The notes below the pieces were generated by a model. The model was not told where the DNA came from and did not search any database. It saw only the letters and a list, made by a program, of their open reading frames with translations. Position numbers and translations under genes: made by a program. This document shows positions 7,592 to 16,652 of a stretch of DNA of 64,000 nucleotides, one piece after another. The stretch is from Alphaproteobacteria bacterium. Its GTDB lineage: Bacteria; Pseudomonadota; Alphaproteobacteria; UBA6615. The stretch lies in assembly GCA_028279245.1 (NCBI GenBank), contig JANQOE010000022.1, forward strand, positions 1 to 64,000. The letters run 5' to 3'. Numbering within the stretch: position 1 is the first letter of the stretch; each line of letters begins with the position of its first letter.

Positions 7592-9007
7592 CTACGCCGT
7601 CACCTGCCCAAGCAGGTCCAGTTTCTTGCCGCTCAGGTAGCCGTAGCGATTGACCACCGTGCGCCTCCCCCCTGCCTCGAACACGGCGGCGACGCGGTTG
7701 GCGAAGTCTTGGGCGGGGCCGTAGGCGTGGGTGAAGGGGATGATTGGGGTTTCGCCGGCCTCGCGGCAGGCGGCGGTGATTTTGCGGGTTTGGGCGGCGG
7801 CGCTGACCGGGTGCGGTTCGTCTGGGGCCGGGTAGGTCCAGTCGGCTAGCGTTCGCGGCGCGTCCGTGCCGTCGGTGATGTCGAGCAGCGCGGTGAGTGC
7901 GGAAAGCAGGGCGGGGCCCGTTACGCCGGGATTGTGCCGGCGCAGGGCGTCGCCGTAGAAGCGCAGCATCATCGGCCAGTGCATGGTGTACAGCTTGACG
8001 CCGATGGCGTCGGCGAACGGCCCTGCAGCCGCATAGCTGAAGCCGGAGACCAGGTGCCAGGGTGGCGGGAAGGCTTGGGGGATGAGCTGCTTTTCCGGGC
8101 CGCCGGCCTCGGTGAGCGCCGTGCGATAGGCCTGCAGCAGGTCGGTGACGAGGCGTTGCTTCAGTTGCAGCATGTCCCAGACGCCGGGGTGACGGCGCAG
8201 CAGGGCGAGCATGTTGGCGGCCGCATCGGGGCCGGCGAATTGGCGCAGGTCGGTATCGCTCAGGTGGCCGGTGACGTGCCGCCAGAGCGCGGTCATGTCG
8301 TGGCGGATACGGTTGGCGTCGAAGCCATGCCGTTCGGCGGCGTCCATCGCATGGGGTGAGCCGTCGAAGAACAGGGACTCAAAGGCGTAGGGCGGGTATT
8401 CGGGCCAATCGAGGCGGATCCCATCGATCTCCGGATAGGCGCGTACGAGGTCGCGGATCAGCGCCTGGCCATAGGCGATGATGTCCGGGCTGGCGAGGCT
8501 GGCGTTCTTGTCGACGCGGCCCTCGACGATCGTGCCGTCGGGCAAACGCGGCTGATCCGCCGGCAGCGGCCCGCCGAACTGCACGCGGTATCCCGGCGGG
8601 ATTGCCGCTTGGACTTGCAAATGAACAGTCAGGCCGCGCGCCTTTGCCGCCGCAATGAAATCGCCGACGACCGCGCCGGCCTTTGCCGTCAGTTCGGTCG
8701 GTGCCGCGGGCTGGTAGCGCAGACCGGCATAGAGAGAGGTGTCCGGTTCGAAACTCGGAGCGGTGCGCACGAACAGTTCACGCCGGCCCCAGAGTGGCCG
8801 GTCGAGCAGACGCACGCCGCCGGCCCCGGCGTCAATCGGCGGCTCGCGGCCGCCGGTGGCTTCGTCCGCCGGCTCCATGACATAGGGCGAGGTGGCGATG
8901 CCGGTGACGTCGGCCCGGGATTGCAGATTGTCGAGCACGGCGTCGACGCCCTCGCTCTGGGCATACTCGGGCATCACGGTGACGCCGACGGAGCGGATAG
9001 CGGCCAT
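7592..9007 (-). CDS. TIM-barrel-like hypothetical protein, glycosidase-like
   Basis: 471 residues, cytoplasmic (no signal peptide). The sequence shows alternating strand/helix blocks and a DGIRLDWPEYP motif near the middle, typical of the beta-4 region of (beta/alpha)8 glycoside-hydrolase-like proteins. HLQVQAAIPPGYR, GVKLYTMHWP and the late TPIIPFTHAYGP fit further barrel strands. I cannot name a GH family. The ATG lies 3 bases after the sulfatase stop, so the two are coupled and probably act on the same substrate. The gene is last in the minus-strand GntR-sulfatase operon. Confidence 0.7.
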   Translation of the reverse strand: MAAIRSVGVTVMPEYAQSEGVDAVLDNLQSRADVTGIATSPYVMEPADEATGGREPPIDAGAGGVRLLDRPLWGRRELFVRTAPSFEPDTSLYAGLRYQPAAPTELTAKAGAVVGDFIAAAKARGLTVHLQVQAAIPPGYRVQFGGPLPADQPRLPDGTIVEGRVDKNASLASPDIIAYGQALIRDLVRAYPEIDGIRLDWPEYPPYAFESLFFDGSPHAMDAAERHGFDANRIRHDMTALWRHVTGHLSDTDLRQFAGPDAAANMLALLRRHPGVWDMLQLKQRLVTDLLQAYRTALTEAGGPEKQLIPQAFPPPWHLVSGFSYAAAGPFADAIGVKLYTMHWPMMLRFYGDALRRHNPGVTGPALLSALTALLDITDGTDAPRTLADWTYPAPDEPHPVSAAAQTRKITAACREAGETPIIPFTHAYGPAQDFANRVAAVFEAGGRRTVVNRYGYLSGKKLDLLGQVTA

Positions 9008-9010
9008 CGG

Positions 9011-10495
9011 TTACTCGGCGGCGGCGCTAAGCCAGTTGTCTTCGACCTTGACCTGCCAGCGGTAGGATTCCTCCGGCCGCACGGCGCGGGCCCATTGCTG
9101 CATGACCGACTTGTCTTCGCGGCGCCGGGCCATCGCCGCGGCGATTGCCGCCGGGTCCCAGCCCGCCAACAGCTTGGCGCAGAGTGCGTCGCGGATCGCC
9201 GCGTAGCGTGGGTCCTCGGCCAAATCTTTCATCTCGTCGGGGTCCGCATCGAGGTCGAACAGTTGCGGCCGCTGGCCATGGTAGTAGACACATTTCCAAC
9301 GGTCTGTCCGCACCATGCGCTGCTGCAGCGGCTTCGCCCCGGTCCAGCGGGCCATACCGTCGGTGCAGTATTCGCCGTAGGTTTCGCCGAGCCAAGGCGT
9401 CGCGCCATCCTGCGCCACGGCAAGCATACTGCGCGCGGCGGCTCGCGGCAGACGCTCCGCGCCGGCCGCGTCGAGCATGGTCGCGCCCACATCGATGAGA
9501 TTGACGACCTGATCGCGCCGCGCGCCTTCGGGCAGCGCGCCCGGCCAGGACAGGATCAGCGGCACTTTCGTGGAGTCATCGTAGAAGGTCTGTTTCCACC
9601 ACAGATTCCGCTCGCCAAGCTGGTCGCCATGGTCGGAGCTGTAGATGATCAGTGTGTTGTCGGCCAAACCCGTCTGCTCGAGCTTGTCGAGGATCTGCCC
9701 GATCATCCGGTCCATTGATGTGACCAGCCCGTAGTAGGCGGTGCGGGCGCGGATCACCTGGTCATCCGGCAGGTCTTCGGTGTCCGTCTGTTCGCGCCAC
9801 CAGGCGAAGTACGGGTGTTCGTTCCGCGGCTGCGGCAGCCGCGGCAGGCCGACCTTGCCCGCATACAATGCATAGTCCGCATCGGCGCAGACATACGGCG
9901 CGTGGGGCAGCATCAGGCCGATGGTGACCGCAAATGGCTCGGCGTCGCCGCGGCGGCGATCGCTGGCCAACTCGTCGAACAGCTCAAGTGCGGCGGCGGT
10001 GACGTCGCGATCCTTCACCTCGTAGGAGGACTGCCCCGGCCCGGACCGTTCGATACTGACGCGGAAAGGTTCCGCCGCCTTATCGAGCGGCCCCAGGCTG
10101 TGCGGATAGCCGCCGATCCAATTGGTGCTGTGATCGCCGACACGGCGGTCCAAATAGCCATGGAGCTGGTCCGGTCCGATGGCGTGGAGCCGGCCGACCA
10201 GGGCCGGCCGGTAGCCAGCGATGCCAAGGCCATGGGCAAAGGTGGGGATGTCGGAGGCCAGGGCGTCGCTGTTGGTCCAGCAGGCTTGGGTCGAGGGGAA
10301 CCGCCCGCTCAACAGCGCCATGCGCGCCGGGGTGCACAATGGCGAAGGCGTATAGGCGTTGTCGAAGGTGACGCCGCGCGCCGCCAGCCGGTCCAGATGC
10401 GGCGTCTGCACGACCGGATCGCCGTAGCAGCCGGTGACCTTCTGGGTGTGCTGGTCGGAGAAGATGAACAGCAAGTTGGGGCGTGGTTGGAGCAT
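9011..10495 (-). CDS. Type I sulfatase (arylsulfatase/choline-sulfatase-like)
   Basis: 494 residues from the ATG giving MLQPRPNLLFIFSDQ; AGGA lies just before it. A longer frame adds only an Arg-rich lead and was rejected. The alkaline-phosphatase fold opens with NLLFIFSDQHT (metal-binding Asp), followed by the sulfatase signature with Cys54 in LCTPAR. This Cys becomes the catalytic formylglycine after maturation by a sulfatase-modifying enzyme not seen here. A second metal site is seen in IIYSSDHGDQLGE. No signal peptide is visible, so it should be cytoplasmic. It sits between a GntR regulator gene (7 bases away) and the TIM-barrel gene. Substrate is likely a sulfate ester of a sugar or choline-like compound. 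Confidence 0.92.
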   Translation of the reverse strand: MLQPRPNLLFIFSDQHTQKVTGCYGDPVVQTPHLDRLAARGVTFDNAYTPSPLCTPARMALLSGRFPSTQACWTNSDALASDIPTFAHGLGIAGYRPALVGRLHAIGPDQLHGYLDRRVGDHSTNWIGGYPHSLGPLDKAAEPFRVSIERSGPGQSSYEVKDRDVTAAALELFDELASDRRRGDAEPFAVTIGLMLPHAPYVCADADYALYAGKVGLPRLPQPRNEHPYFAWWREQTDTEDLPDDQVIRARTAYYGLVTSMDRMIGQILDKLEQTGLADNTLIIYSSDHGDQLGERNLWWKQTFYDDSTKVPLILSWPGALPEGARRDQVVNLIDVGATMLDAAGAERLPRAAARSMLAVAQDGATPWLGETYGEYCTDGMARWTGAKPLQQRMVRTDRWKCVYYHGQRPQLFDLDADPDEMKDLAEDPRYAAIRDALCAKLLAGWDPAAIAAAMARRREDKSVMQQWARAVRPEESYRWQVKVEDNWLSAAAE

Positions 10496-10502
10496 CCCGT
10501 TC

Positions 10503-11183
10503 CTACCCCGCCGCCGTCTGGGCGGGTTGGAAGCTGTCGAGAAAAATCTCGATGCCCATGGCCCGCGCCTGGACCATCGACAGGTGCGTCTCCATGGCCG
10601 CCACGGCGCCTTCCGCATCACGCCGGCGGATCGCTGCCGTCACCAACATGTGCTCCGTCATGACCGGAATGATGCGAGCCTCCGTCATCTGATTCCGCCG
10701 CCTGATCAACCGGAGTTTGTCCATAGCCTCCTGATGAACTTCGGCGATCATCGGGTTGTCCAAATGCTCGACCACATCGCGATGAAAAGCGACGTCGGCG
10801 TTGTAGGCACGCTGTAGGAGGCGCGACGTGGCCGGGCCGCGCTTGGCCTGGCGCAAGATCTCGTCGAATGCCTGGTGATGGCGGTCGATCCGTTGCCGCG
10901 GCGCCTTGGCGGCAAAGCGGCGGACCGCCTCCTTTTCGAGGAACAGCCTCAATTCGCAGGTGTTCTTGATGAGGTCCAGGTTGACGTCGGCGATTTGCAC
11001 GCCGCGCTGCGCGACCAGCCGTACCAGGGATTCCGCTTCCAGCCGTTTCAGCGCCTCGCGCATCGGGCCGAGCGGGACACCGACAATATCGCAAAGCTCG
11101 CGCTGCGATACGAACTGCCCGGGCTCGAGCTTCGCGGCGAAAAGGCATTCCTTGAACTTGGTATAGGCCTGCTCTCGCAGCAT
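10503..11183 (-). CDS. GntR-family regulator (FadR/FCD type)
   Basis: About 226 residues. The ATG at 11183 is preferred because GGGG lies upstream; a TTG at 11207 has no ribosome site. The N-terminal winged helix (SQRELCDIVGVPLGPMREALKRL) is followed by an all-helical FCD ligand domain with His-containing helices (NADVAFHRDVVEHL, ETHLSMV) that usually bind a metal and a sugar acid or carboxylate. It heads the sulfatase operon and diverges from the enolase-superfamily gene across an 88-base gap. It probably controls both directions (inference). Confidence 0.9.
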   Translation of the reverse strand: MLREQAYTKFKECLFAAKLEPGQFVSQRELCDIVGVPLGPMREALKRLEAESLVRLVAQRGVQIADVNLDLIKNTCELRLFLEKEAVRRFAAKAPRQRIDRHHQAFDEILRQAKRGPATSRLLQRAYNADVAFHRDVVEHLDNPMIAEVHQEAMDKLRLIRRRNQMTEARIIPVMTEHMLVTAAIRRRDAEGAVAAMETHLSMVQARAMGIEIFLDSFQPAQTAAG

Positions 11184-11271
11184 GGGTTGCCCCGTTGTGA
11201 GATCCAAGTAATATCTTAGTCTTGCCGGCCTAGCGAGACAATCCCGGCGTAGCTGTATCGAGACAAGGCTT

Positions 11272-12369
11272 ATGCGGATCCAACGGATAGTAACGCGCGT
11301 GCTGGAGCGCGAGATGAGCGGTCAGCTCTGGAACCCGAGCCGCCGTTGGTCGAAGAAAACGATGTTGCTGGTGTTTGTCGAAGGCGACGATGGCAAAATC
11401 GGCCTCGGCGAGGTGTGGACCGGCGGCGCCTCGGTCGAGGCCTTGGTCGCGACTATCGAGCAAGATATTGCGCCGCGGGTGGTCGGCGTCGAGGCGCACG
11501 CCTTCCCCGCCGTCTGGCACGCCATCTACAAGTCGACCGATCATTCATCGCGGCCCGGCATCGTGACCGCTTGCCTCGGCGGCGTGGACATGGCGGTGTG
11601 GGATCTGCTGGCGAAGCATCACGGGGTGCCGCTGTACAAATATCTCGGCGCCTGCCGCGAGCAGGTCCGCTGTTACGGCAGCGCCGGTCTGTATGGCACC
11701 GACAAGTCGCCCGACGACCTGGCGGCGGAAATGGCGTCATACGTCGAGCACGGCTTCGACGGGGTCAAGATGAAGATTGGCGCCGTCGACGTGACGGAAG
11801 ACGTCGCGCGGGTGGCGAAGACGCGGGCCGCCATCGGCCCACAGAACCGGCTGATGATCGATGCGGTGTACAGTCTCGACGTGCCGGCGTCGCTGCGCCT
11901 CGCGCGGGCGGTCGCCGAATACGACATCCACTGGTTCGAGGCGCCGGTGTCACCGCGGGATGTCACCGGCCAAGCCTTTGTGAACCGGCATGGCGGAATT
12001 CCGGTCTGCGGCAATGAAGGTGACTTCGGGGTCGAACGGTTTCGCGACTTGATAACGGCACGCGCCGTCGAGTTCGTGCAGTTCGACCTCGCCGTCTGCG
12101 GCGGTATTACGGCGGCGCGGCAGATCGCCGATGTCGCCGATGCATTTCATATGCCGTGCACGCTGCACGCCTCCTCGACATCGGTGCTGCTGGCGTCGAC
12201 CCTGCATTTCGCCTGCGCCATCGGCCGTTGCGAGTCGGTGGAGTTTCACATGCTGCACCAATGGCTGTTCGAGCTGGCGCCGGCCGGCGCGTTTGCGGTG
12301 CAAGACAGCCACGTTCGGCCGCCGCCAGGGCCTGGGATCGGCATCGAGCTAAGCCCGGATGCGGTGTAG
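11272..12369 (+). CDS. Enolase-superfamily sugar-acid dehydratase/cycloisomerase (MR/MLE type)
   Basis: 365 residues of the mandelate racemase/muconate lactonizing enzyme type. The capping domain is followed by a barrel with the KMKIG base motif (K-x-K), metal ligands Asp in LMIDAVYS, Glu in WFEAPVS and Glu in CGNEGDF, and the His of TLHASST. Enzymes with this set remove an alpha-proton from a carboxylate and dehydrate or isomerise sugar acids. AAGG precedes the ATG. It is the first gene of the plus-strand cluster with the TTT transporter and two dehydrogenases, so the substrate is probably a sugar acid or lactone. Exact reaction is not readable from the sequence. Confidence 0.88.
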   Translation: MRIQRIVTRVLEREMSGQLWNPSRRWSKKTMLLVFVEGDDGKIGLGEVWTGGASVEALVATIEQDIAPRVVGVEAHAFPAVWHAIYKSTDHSSRPGIVTACLGGVDMAVWDLLAKHHGVPLYKYLGACREQVRCYGSAGLYGTDKSPDDLAAEMASYVEHGFDGVKMKIGAVDVTEDVARVAKTRAAIGPQNRLMIDAVYSLDVPASLRLARAVAEYDIHWFEAPVSPRDVTGQAFVNRHGGIPVCGNEGDFGVERFRDLITARAVEFVQFDLAVCGGITAARQIADVADAFHMPCTLHASSTSVLLASTLHFACAIGRCESVEFHMLHQWLFELAPAGAFAVQDSHVRPPPGPGIGIELSPDAV

Positions 12370-12377
12370 GTCTGGAC

Positions 12378-12415
12378 CAGCCCCTGACATCTCGGTAAGA
12401 TGTCAGTCCTGGCTG
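12378..12415 (+). repeat. Perfect hairpin between enolase-family gene and tctC
   Basis: A 9-bp perfect inverted repeat CTGACATCT/AGATGTCAG (12384-12392 and 12398-12406) with a 5-nt loop is extended by CAGCC/GGCTG (12378-12382 and 12411-12415). No T-run follows. It lies 33 bases before the tctC start. It could be an mRNA-processing or stabilising stem, an attenuator, or a dyad operator. Confidence 0.6.
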
Positions 12416-12447
12416 AAGGGAAGAGAATACAAAACAGGGAGGATGCA

Positions 12448-13431
12448 ATGAGAACGACGCTCTTGGGCTCGGTGTTTGCCGCGGCGGTTGTGGTCGCAGG
12501 TGCAACAGGCCCCGCAGTGGCCGCATGGCCGGAGAAGCCGGTGACCGTGGTCGTGCCGTTCAACCCGGGCGGTACGTCGGACCAGGTGGCCCGCAACTTC
12601 CAGATCGCTATCGAAGAGAATGAGTTGCTGCCGCAGCCGGTGACCATCGTCAATGTCGGCGGCCACTATTCGATCGGTTCGCGCCGGGTGATGGAGGCAC
12701 AGCCGGACGGGTACGAGTTCCTGCTGATCCACATCGCGCTGATGGGCGGCGAAGGCACGGGTGTAAACGATTTCGGCTACCGTGACTTTGAGCCCGTGGC
12801 GTCGACCGGCGAGTTCTGTCTCGCGCCGATGGTGCGCAAGGATTCCGGTTTCGACAGTCTGGAGGCCCTGTTGGCCAAGGCCAAGGAAGAACCGGACACG
12901 CTGATTTTCGGGGCCAACCTGGGCGCCATCAATCATATGGCTGGCATCATGCTGCAAAACGCGATGCCGGGTGCCGAATTCCGGTTCGTGCAAATCGGTG
13001 GTGGCACAGCCAACTTCACGGCACTGACCGGCTCGCAAACCAACGCCACCGTGCTGTCCGGCGCGGAGGTCGTCAATTTCACGCTGGATGAGAACGGCGA
13101 CCCGAGCGACGAGTCACAGATCAAGCCGCTCGCCTACACCGGCGGCGAACGGCATCCGGATCTGGCCGACTTGCCGACGGCGAAGGAGTTGGGCTTCGAC
13201 GTCGAGTTCTGCGTGCAGAGCTGGTGGTTTGCGCCGAAGGGTACGCCGCAGGAAGCGATCGACGGTTTCGCCGACGCGCTCGAAGCCGCGAGCGCGTCGG
13301 ATCGGATCACGGGCTTCTATGAGGAACGGCTGTTTGGTGACGTCTTCTTGCGCGGGGACGAGTTGCAGACCAGCCTCGACGCGACTTGGGACCGCATTTT
13401 GCCGGTCGCTGAGCAAGCGGCGCAGAAGTAA
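12448..13431 (+). CDS. tctC: TTT-family periplasmic solute-binding protein
   Basis: 327 residues from the ATG at 12448, set by GGGAGG just upstream. A signal peptide (LLGSVFAAAVVVAGATGPAVAA) is followed by the Bug/TctC opening WPEKPVTVVVPFNPGGTSD, which captures a carboxylate in the periplasm and hands it to TctAB. The body has the two-lobe pattern with LIFGANLGAINHMAG and GERHPDLADLPTAKELG. Its ligand is likely the substrate of the enzymes on both sides. The gene is bracketed by strong hairpins. Confidence 0.92.
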   Translation: MRTTLLGSVFAAAVVVAGATGPAVAAWPEKPVTVVVPFNPGGTSDQVARNFQIAIEENELLPQPVTIVNVGGHYSIGSRRVMEAQPDGYEFLLIHIALMGGEGTGVNDFGYRDFEPVASTGEFCLAPMVRKDSGFDSLEALLAKAKEEPDTLIFGANLGAINHMAGIMLQNAMPGAEFRFVQIGGGTANFTALTGSQTNATVLSGAEVVNFTLDENGDPSDESQIKPLAYTGGERHPDLADLPTAKELGFDVEFCVQSWWFAPKGTPQEAIDGFADALEAASASDRITGFYEERLFGDVFLRGDELQTSLDATWDRILPVAEQAAQK

Positions 13432-13443
13432 CGACGATACAGC

Positions 13444-13473
13444 GCCACCGTGCCGGTCCGCCGGCGCGGTGGC
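13444..13473 (+). repeat. 13-bp hairpin between tctC and tctB
   Basis: Continuous stem of 13 pairs (one T-G wobble) closed by a TCCG tetraloop, 13 bases after the tctC stop and 21 bases before tctB. No T-run follows. Similar intercistronic stems protect binding-protein mRNA and lower downstream expression in other transport operons (known principle; role here inferred). Confidence 0.7.
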
Positions 13474-13494
13474 AGATGCGGCGGAGAGATAGGC

Positions 13495-13974
13495 ATGGAA
13501 AATGAAGCCACGCCGCGGGCGGACATCGGTCTCTCTGCCTTTCTGATCTTTCTCTGCAGCCTGGTTTTGTGGGAGTCGCGGAAGATACCGCCGGGCACGT
13601 TCGACCCCCTGGGGTCGGCACCGCTCCCGCAGGCGGTCGCTGCACTGATTATCGTGTTGTGCCTGATCATCATGGGGCGCGCGGCAATGCGGCTGAAAGG
13701 CGAGGCCGCGGCGCCGGCAGATCCGGGTTTTAGCTTGCGCCCGTGGGACGCGCTCGCCGTGTTCGGACTCACCGGGCTTTACGTCGCCGTGCTGGCCTTC
13801 CGCCTGGTCAGCTTCGGCATCGCCAGCACGGTCTTTCTTTGCGTGACGATCGGTTTGTTGACGCGGTTCCGGCCGCGGCTGTTCCCGGCGATATTGCTGG
13901 TGAGTGCCGCCATGTCGTTCGGCAGCCAATTCGCTTTCACGCGCATTTTCTTCGTCGACTTGCCGACCGGCTGA
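13495..13974 (+). CDS. tctB: TTT-family small membrane subunit
   Basis: 159 residues from the ATG at 13495, preceded by GGAGA. The four hydrophobic segments (about residues 14-30, 44-62, 82-103, 114-150) match TctB, the small membrane partner of TctA. The opening IGLSAFLIFLCSLVLWESRKIPPG resembles the family's first helix and its conserved loop. It sits between tctC and tctA as usual. Confidence 0.85.
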   Translation: MENEATPRADIGLSAFLIFLCSLVLWESRKIPPGTFDPLGSAPLPQAVAALIIVLCLIIMGRAAMRLKGEAAAPADPGFSLRPWDALAVFGLTGLYVAVLAFRLVSFGIASTVFLCVTIGLLTRFRPRLFPAILLVSAAMSFGSQFAFTRIFFVDLPTG

Positions 13975-13984
13975 AGGCGTATCG

Positions 13985-15511
13985 ATGGAACCGCTGATCG
14001 ACGGGATCCTGCTCGTTCTCACCCCGTTGCCGTTCTTCTTTGTGTTGCTCGGCACGGTCCTTGGCATCACCGTTGGCGCGATCCCCGGCCTGACCGGCGC
14101 CATGGTTATCGCGCTGACCTTGCCGCTGACCTTCTTTATGGATTCGATCAACGCGATCGTGCTGTTGATCGGCATGTATGTGGGGGCGATCAGCGGCGGG
14201 CTGATCACCGCGACGCTGTTGCGTATGCCGGGCACGCCGGCGGCGGTCATGACGACGTTCGACGGTTATCCCATGGCCCGGTCCGGGCGGCCGGGCCGCG
14301 CGTTGGGGCTGGGCATCACCGCGTCGTTTATCGGCGGCATGGTCTCCTGGGTCGCGTTGGTGACGCTGTCGAAGCCGATCGCCCTCTGGGCCACGAAGTT
14401 CGGGCCGTTCGAGTTCTTTGCGCTGATCATGATGGCGATGGTGTTGATCGCGTCGGTCAGTCAGGGCTCGATCGTCAAAGGATTGCTGTCCGGTCTGTTG
14501 GGCATGCTGGCGTCGATGCCGGGAGTCGATCCGTCGGCCGGGGCGCCGCGCCTCACCTTCGAATGGTATCGGCTGAACAGCGGCCTGCAGTTGCTGCCGG
14601 TGTTGATCGGCGTGTTCGCCGTTAGCCAGATGCTGAACGACGTTCTCGAAATCAACCGCAAGGCCGAGCGCGTCGAGATGTCGCGCAAGGGTATCCTGAT
14701 GTCGCTGCACGACTGGAAGGTGCAGGCGGTCAACATGATCCGGTCTTCGGTGATCGGCACCTGGATCGGCATTCTGCCCGGGGTCGGCGCGTCGATCGGT
14801 TCGGTCGTTGCGTACTCGACAGCGAAGAACATGTCGCGGACGCCGAAGAAGTTCGGCACCGGGTCGGAGGAAGGGATCGTCGCATCGGAAGCGGCCAACA
14901 ACGCGACGGTGGGCGGCGCGCTGATCCCGCTGATTGCCATGGGCATTCCCGGCAGCGTGATCGACGCCATCCTCATCGGCGCGTTGCTGATCCACTCGAT
15001 CCAGCCGGGGCCGCTGCTGTTCGTCAACAATGCGGACGTGGTCTACGCGATGATGGGCGCGGCGCTGATCGCCAACATTATCATGTTCCTCTTCATGACC
15101 GGGTCGGTCGGCTACCTGTCGCGGCTGATGTACCTGCCGCGGGCGTTTTTGATACCGGTCATCATGGTGTTCGCGGTGATCGGTTCCTTCGCGATCAACA
15201 ATACGATCTTCGACGTTTGGGTGATGCTGGCGTTCGGGGCGCTTGGCTTCGCCATGGAACGGGCCAAGGTGCCGCTCGGCCCGTTCGTCATCGGCTTTGT
15301 GCTGGCGCCGCTCGCCGAGCAGAAGTTGCGGTCCGGACTGATGATGACGGCGGGCGACTTCTCGCCCGTCTTCACGCGGCCACTGCCGCTGATCTTCCTC
15401 CTCATCGCCCTCGCCTTGCTGGTTTGGCCCCTGTACGGCGAGTGGCGCCGCCGGCGCGGTACCGCCGAGAAGCCTAGGGTCCTTTCCGAGACCGATACCA
15501 CCGTCGAGTAG
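13985..15511 (+). CDS. tctA: TTT-family large permease subunit
   Basis: 508 residues from the ATG at 13985. About 12 membrane segments. The family marks are clear: GITVGAIPGLTGAMVIALTLPLTF near the N-terminus, a second inverted copy around IGILPGVGASIGSVVAYSTAK, and the EAANNATVGGALIPLIAMGIPGS region. It forms the proton- or sodium-driven carboxylate channel with TctB. It is third in the tctCBA block and 10 bases after tctB. Confidence 0.94.
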   Translation: MEPLIDGILLVLTPLPFFFVLLGTVLGITVGAIPGLTGAMVIALTLPLTFFMDSINAIVLLIGMYVGAISGGLITATLLRMPGTPAAVMTTFDGYPMARSGRPGRALGLGITASFIGGMVSWVALVTLSKPIALWATKFGPFEFFALIMMAMVLIASVSQGSIVKGLLSGLLGMLASMPGVDPSAGAPRLTFEWYRLNSGLQLLPVLIGVFAVSQMLNDVLEINRKAERVEMSRKGILMSLHDWKVQAVNMIRSSVIGTWIGILPGVGASIGSVVAYSTAKNMSRTPKKFGTGSEEGIVASEAANNATVGGALIPLIAMGIPGSVIDAILIGALLIHSIQPGPLLFVNNADVVYAMMGAALIANIIMFLFMTGSVGYLSRLMYLPRAFLIPVIMVFAVIGSFAINNTIFDVWVMLAFGALGFAMERAKVPLGPFVIGFVLAPLAEQKLRSGLMMTAGDFSPVFTRPLPLIFLLIALALLVWPLYGEWRRRRGTAEKPRVLSETDTTVE

Positions 15512-15517
15512 GCTGCA

Positions 15518-15567
15518 ACGACGGCGCTCTTCCCGACGTCCAATTGACTGAACGGTGTCGCCGTCGT
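15518..15567 (+). repeat. Inverted repeat after tctA
   Basis: 9-bp inverted repeat ACGACGGCG/CGCCGTCGT (15518-15526, 15559-15567) with a 32-nt spacer, in the 103-base gap between tctA and the dehydrogenase gene. It may be a weak mRNA structure; no T-run. Confidence 0.35.
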
Positions 15568-15614
15568 AGCTAAGCCCCGCCTGGGGCGACCGGGCGCGAC
15601 AGGGAGGGTTCCGG

Positions 15615-16652
15615 ATGACGATCGACGCCGCCTACTATTGCGGGAACAAGACTTTCAGGGTGGAGACGGTCGAAGCGCAGCCGCCAGCCGCTGGCGAGGT
15701 GCAGATCGACGTCGCTTATTGCGGCATCTGCGGGACCGACCTGCATGTCTACCTGGGCCATATGGATGCCCGGGTCGGTGACCACCGGGTCATCGGCCAT
15801 GAGATGTCGGGCACGATTGCGGCGGTCGGTGACGGCGTTACGGACGTCTCGGTGGGTCAGACCGTGGTGGTGCGGCCGCTCGATCACTGTGGCGTCTGCC
15901 CGGCCTGCAAGGCGGGGCATATTCATATCTGCCATAATCTGAAGTTCCTCGGGCTCGACACCGACGGTGCGTTCCAAGGCAAATGGAACGTGCCGGCGCA
16001 TACCGTGCATGTGCTGCCGGACGGGACGCGGCTGGATCATGCGGCGCTGGTGGAGCCGATCTCCGTCGCCTGTCATGACGTGCGGCGGGCGCGGGTTGCC
16101 AAGGGCGACGACGTGCTGGTGATCGGCGGCGGGCCGATCGGCATGCTGGTCGCGCTGGTGGCGCGCCAAGCCGGCGCGAATGTCAGCATTTCGGAAATCA
16201 ACGAGAACCGGATCGCGCTGGCCCGGGAGTATGGGCTGACCGCCTACAATGCGCGCGACGTCGATGTGGCTGCGGAAGTCAACAAGGCAACCGGCGACAA
16301 GGGCGCGGACGTTGTTTTCGAGGTCTCCGGCACGCAACCCGGTGTCGACTTGATGACGGAAGTTGCGGCGACGCGGGCGCGGATCTGCATGGTGGCGATC
16401 CATGCGCAGAAGCCGCAGATCGACCTGTTCCGCTTTTTCTGGCGGGAGTTGGAGATGGTCGGCGCGCGGGTCTACGAGGCTGCCGACTACGAACAGGCGA
16501 TCGAACTGATGTCGTCCAACGCGCTGGGCGTCGAGCGGCTGATCACCGACGTGAAGGCACTGTCCGACATCGGCGACGCGTTCCGCGGGCTGACCGAGAA
16601 CCCGGCGTCGATGAAGACACTGATCAACCTGAACCCGGAGACCGTCAATTGA
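15615..16652 (+). CDS. Zinc-dependent medium-chain alcohol/polyol dehydrogenase
   Basis: 345 residues. Catalytic zinc motif CGICGTDLH, the GHE of VIGHEMSG, the structural zinc cysteines C-x2-C-x2-C-x7-C in CGVCPACKAGHIHIC, and the NAD-binding VLVIGGGPIGMLVA are all present. The pattern is that of L-idonate/L-galactonate 5-dehydrogenases and threonine dehydrogenase. With a KduD-like gene directly after it, oxidation of a sugar acid at C5 is likely (inference). GGGAGGG precedes the ATG. The stop overlaps the next start. Confidence 0.9.
   Translation: MTIDAAYYCGNKTFRVETVEAQPPAAGEVQIDVAYCGICGTDLHVYLGHMDARVGDHRVIGHEMSGTIAAVGDGVTDVSVGQTVVVRPLDHCGVCPACKAGHIHICHNLKFLGLDTDGAFQGKWNVPAHTVHVLPDGTRLDHAALVEPISVACHDVRRARVAKGDDVLVIGGGPIGMLVALVARQAGANVSISEINENRIALAREYGLTAYNARDVDVAAEVNKATGDKGADVVFEVSGTQPGVDLMTEVAATRARICMVAIHAQKPQIDLFRFFWRELEMVGARVYEAADYEQAIELMSSNALGVERLITDVKALSDIGDAFRGLTENPASMKTLINLNPETVN

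Noticed and set aside
8609-9718. Long plus-strand ORF opposite the sulfatase and barrel genes
   Set aside because: Antisense frame of GC-rich genes, with His/Arg/Gly-rich translation and no ribosome site.
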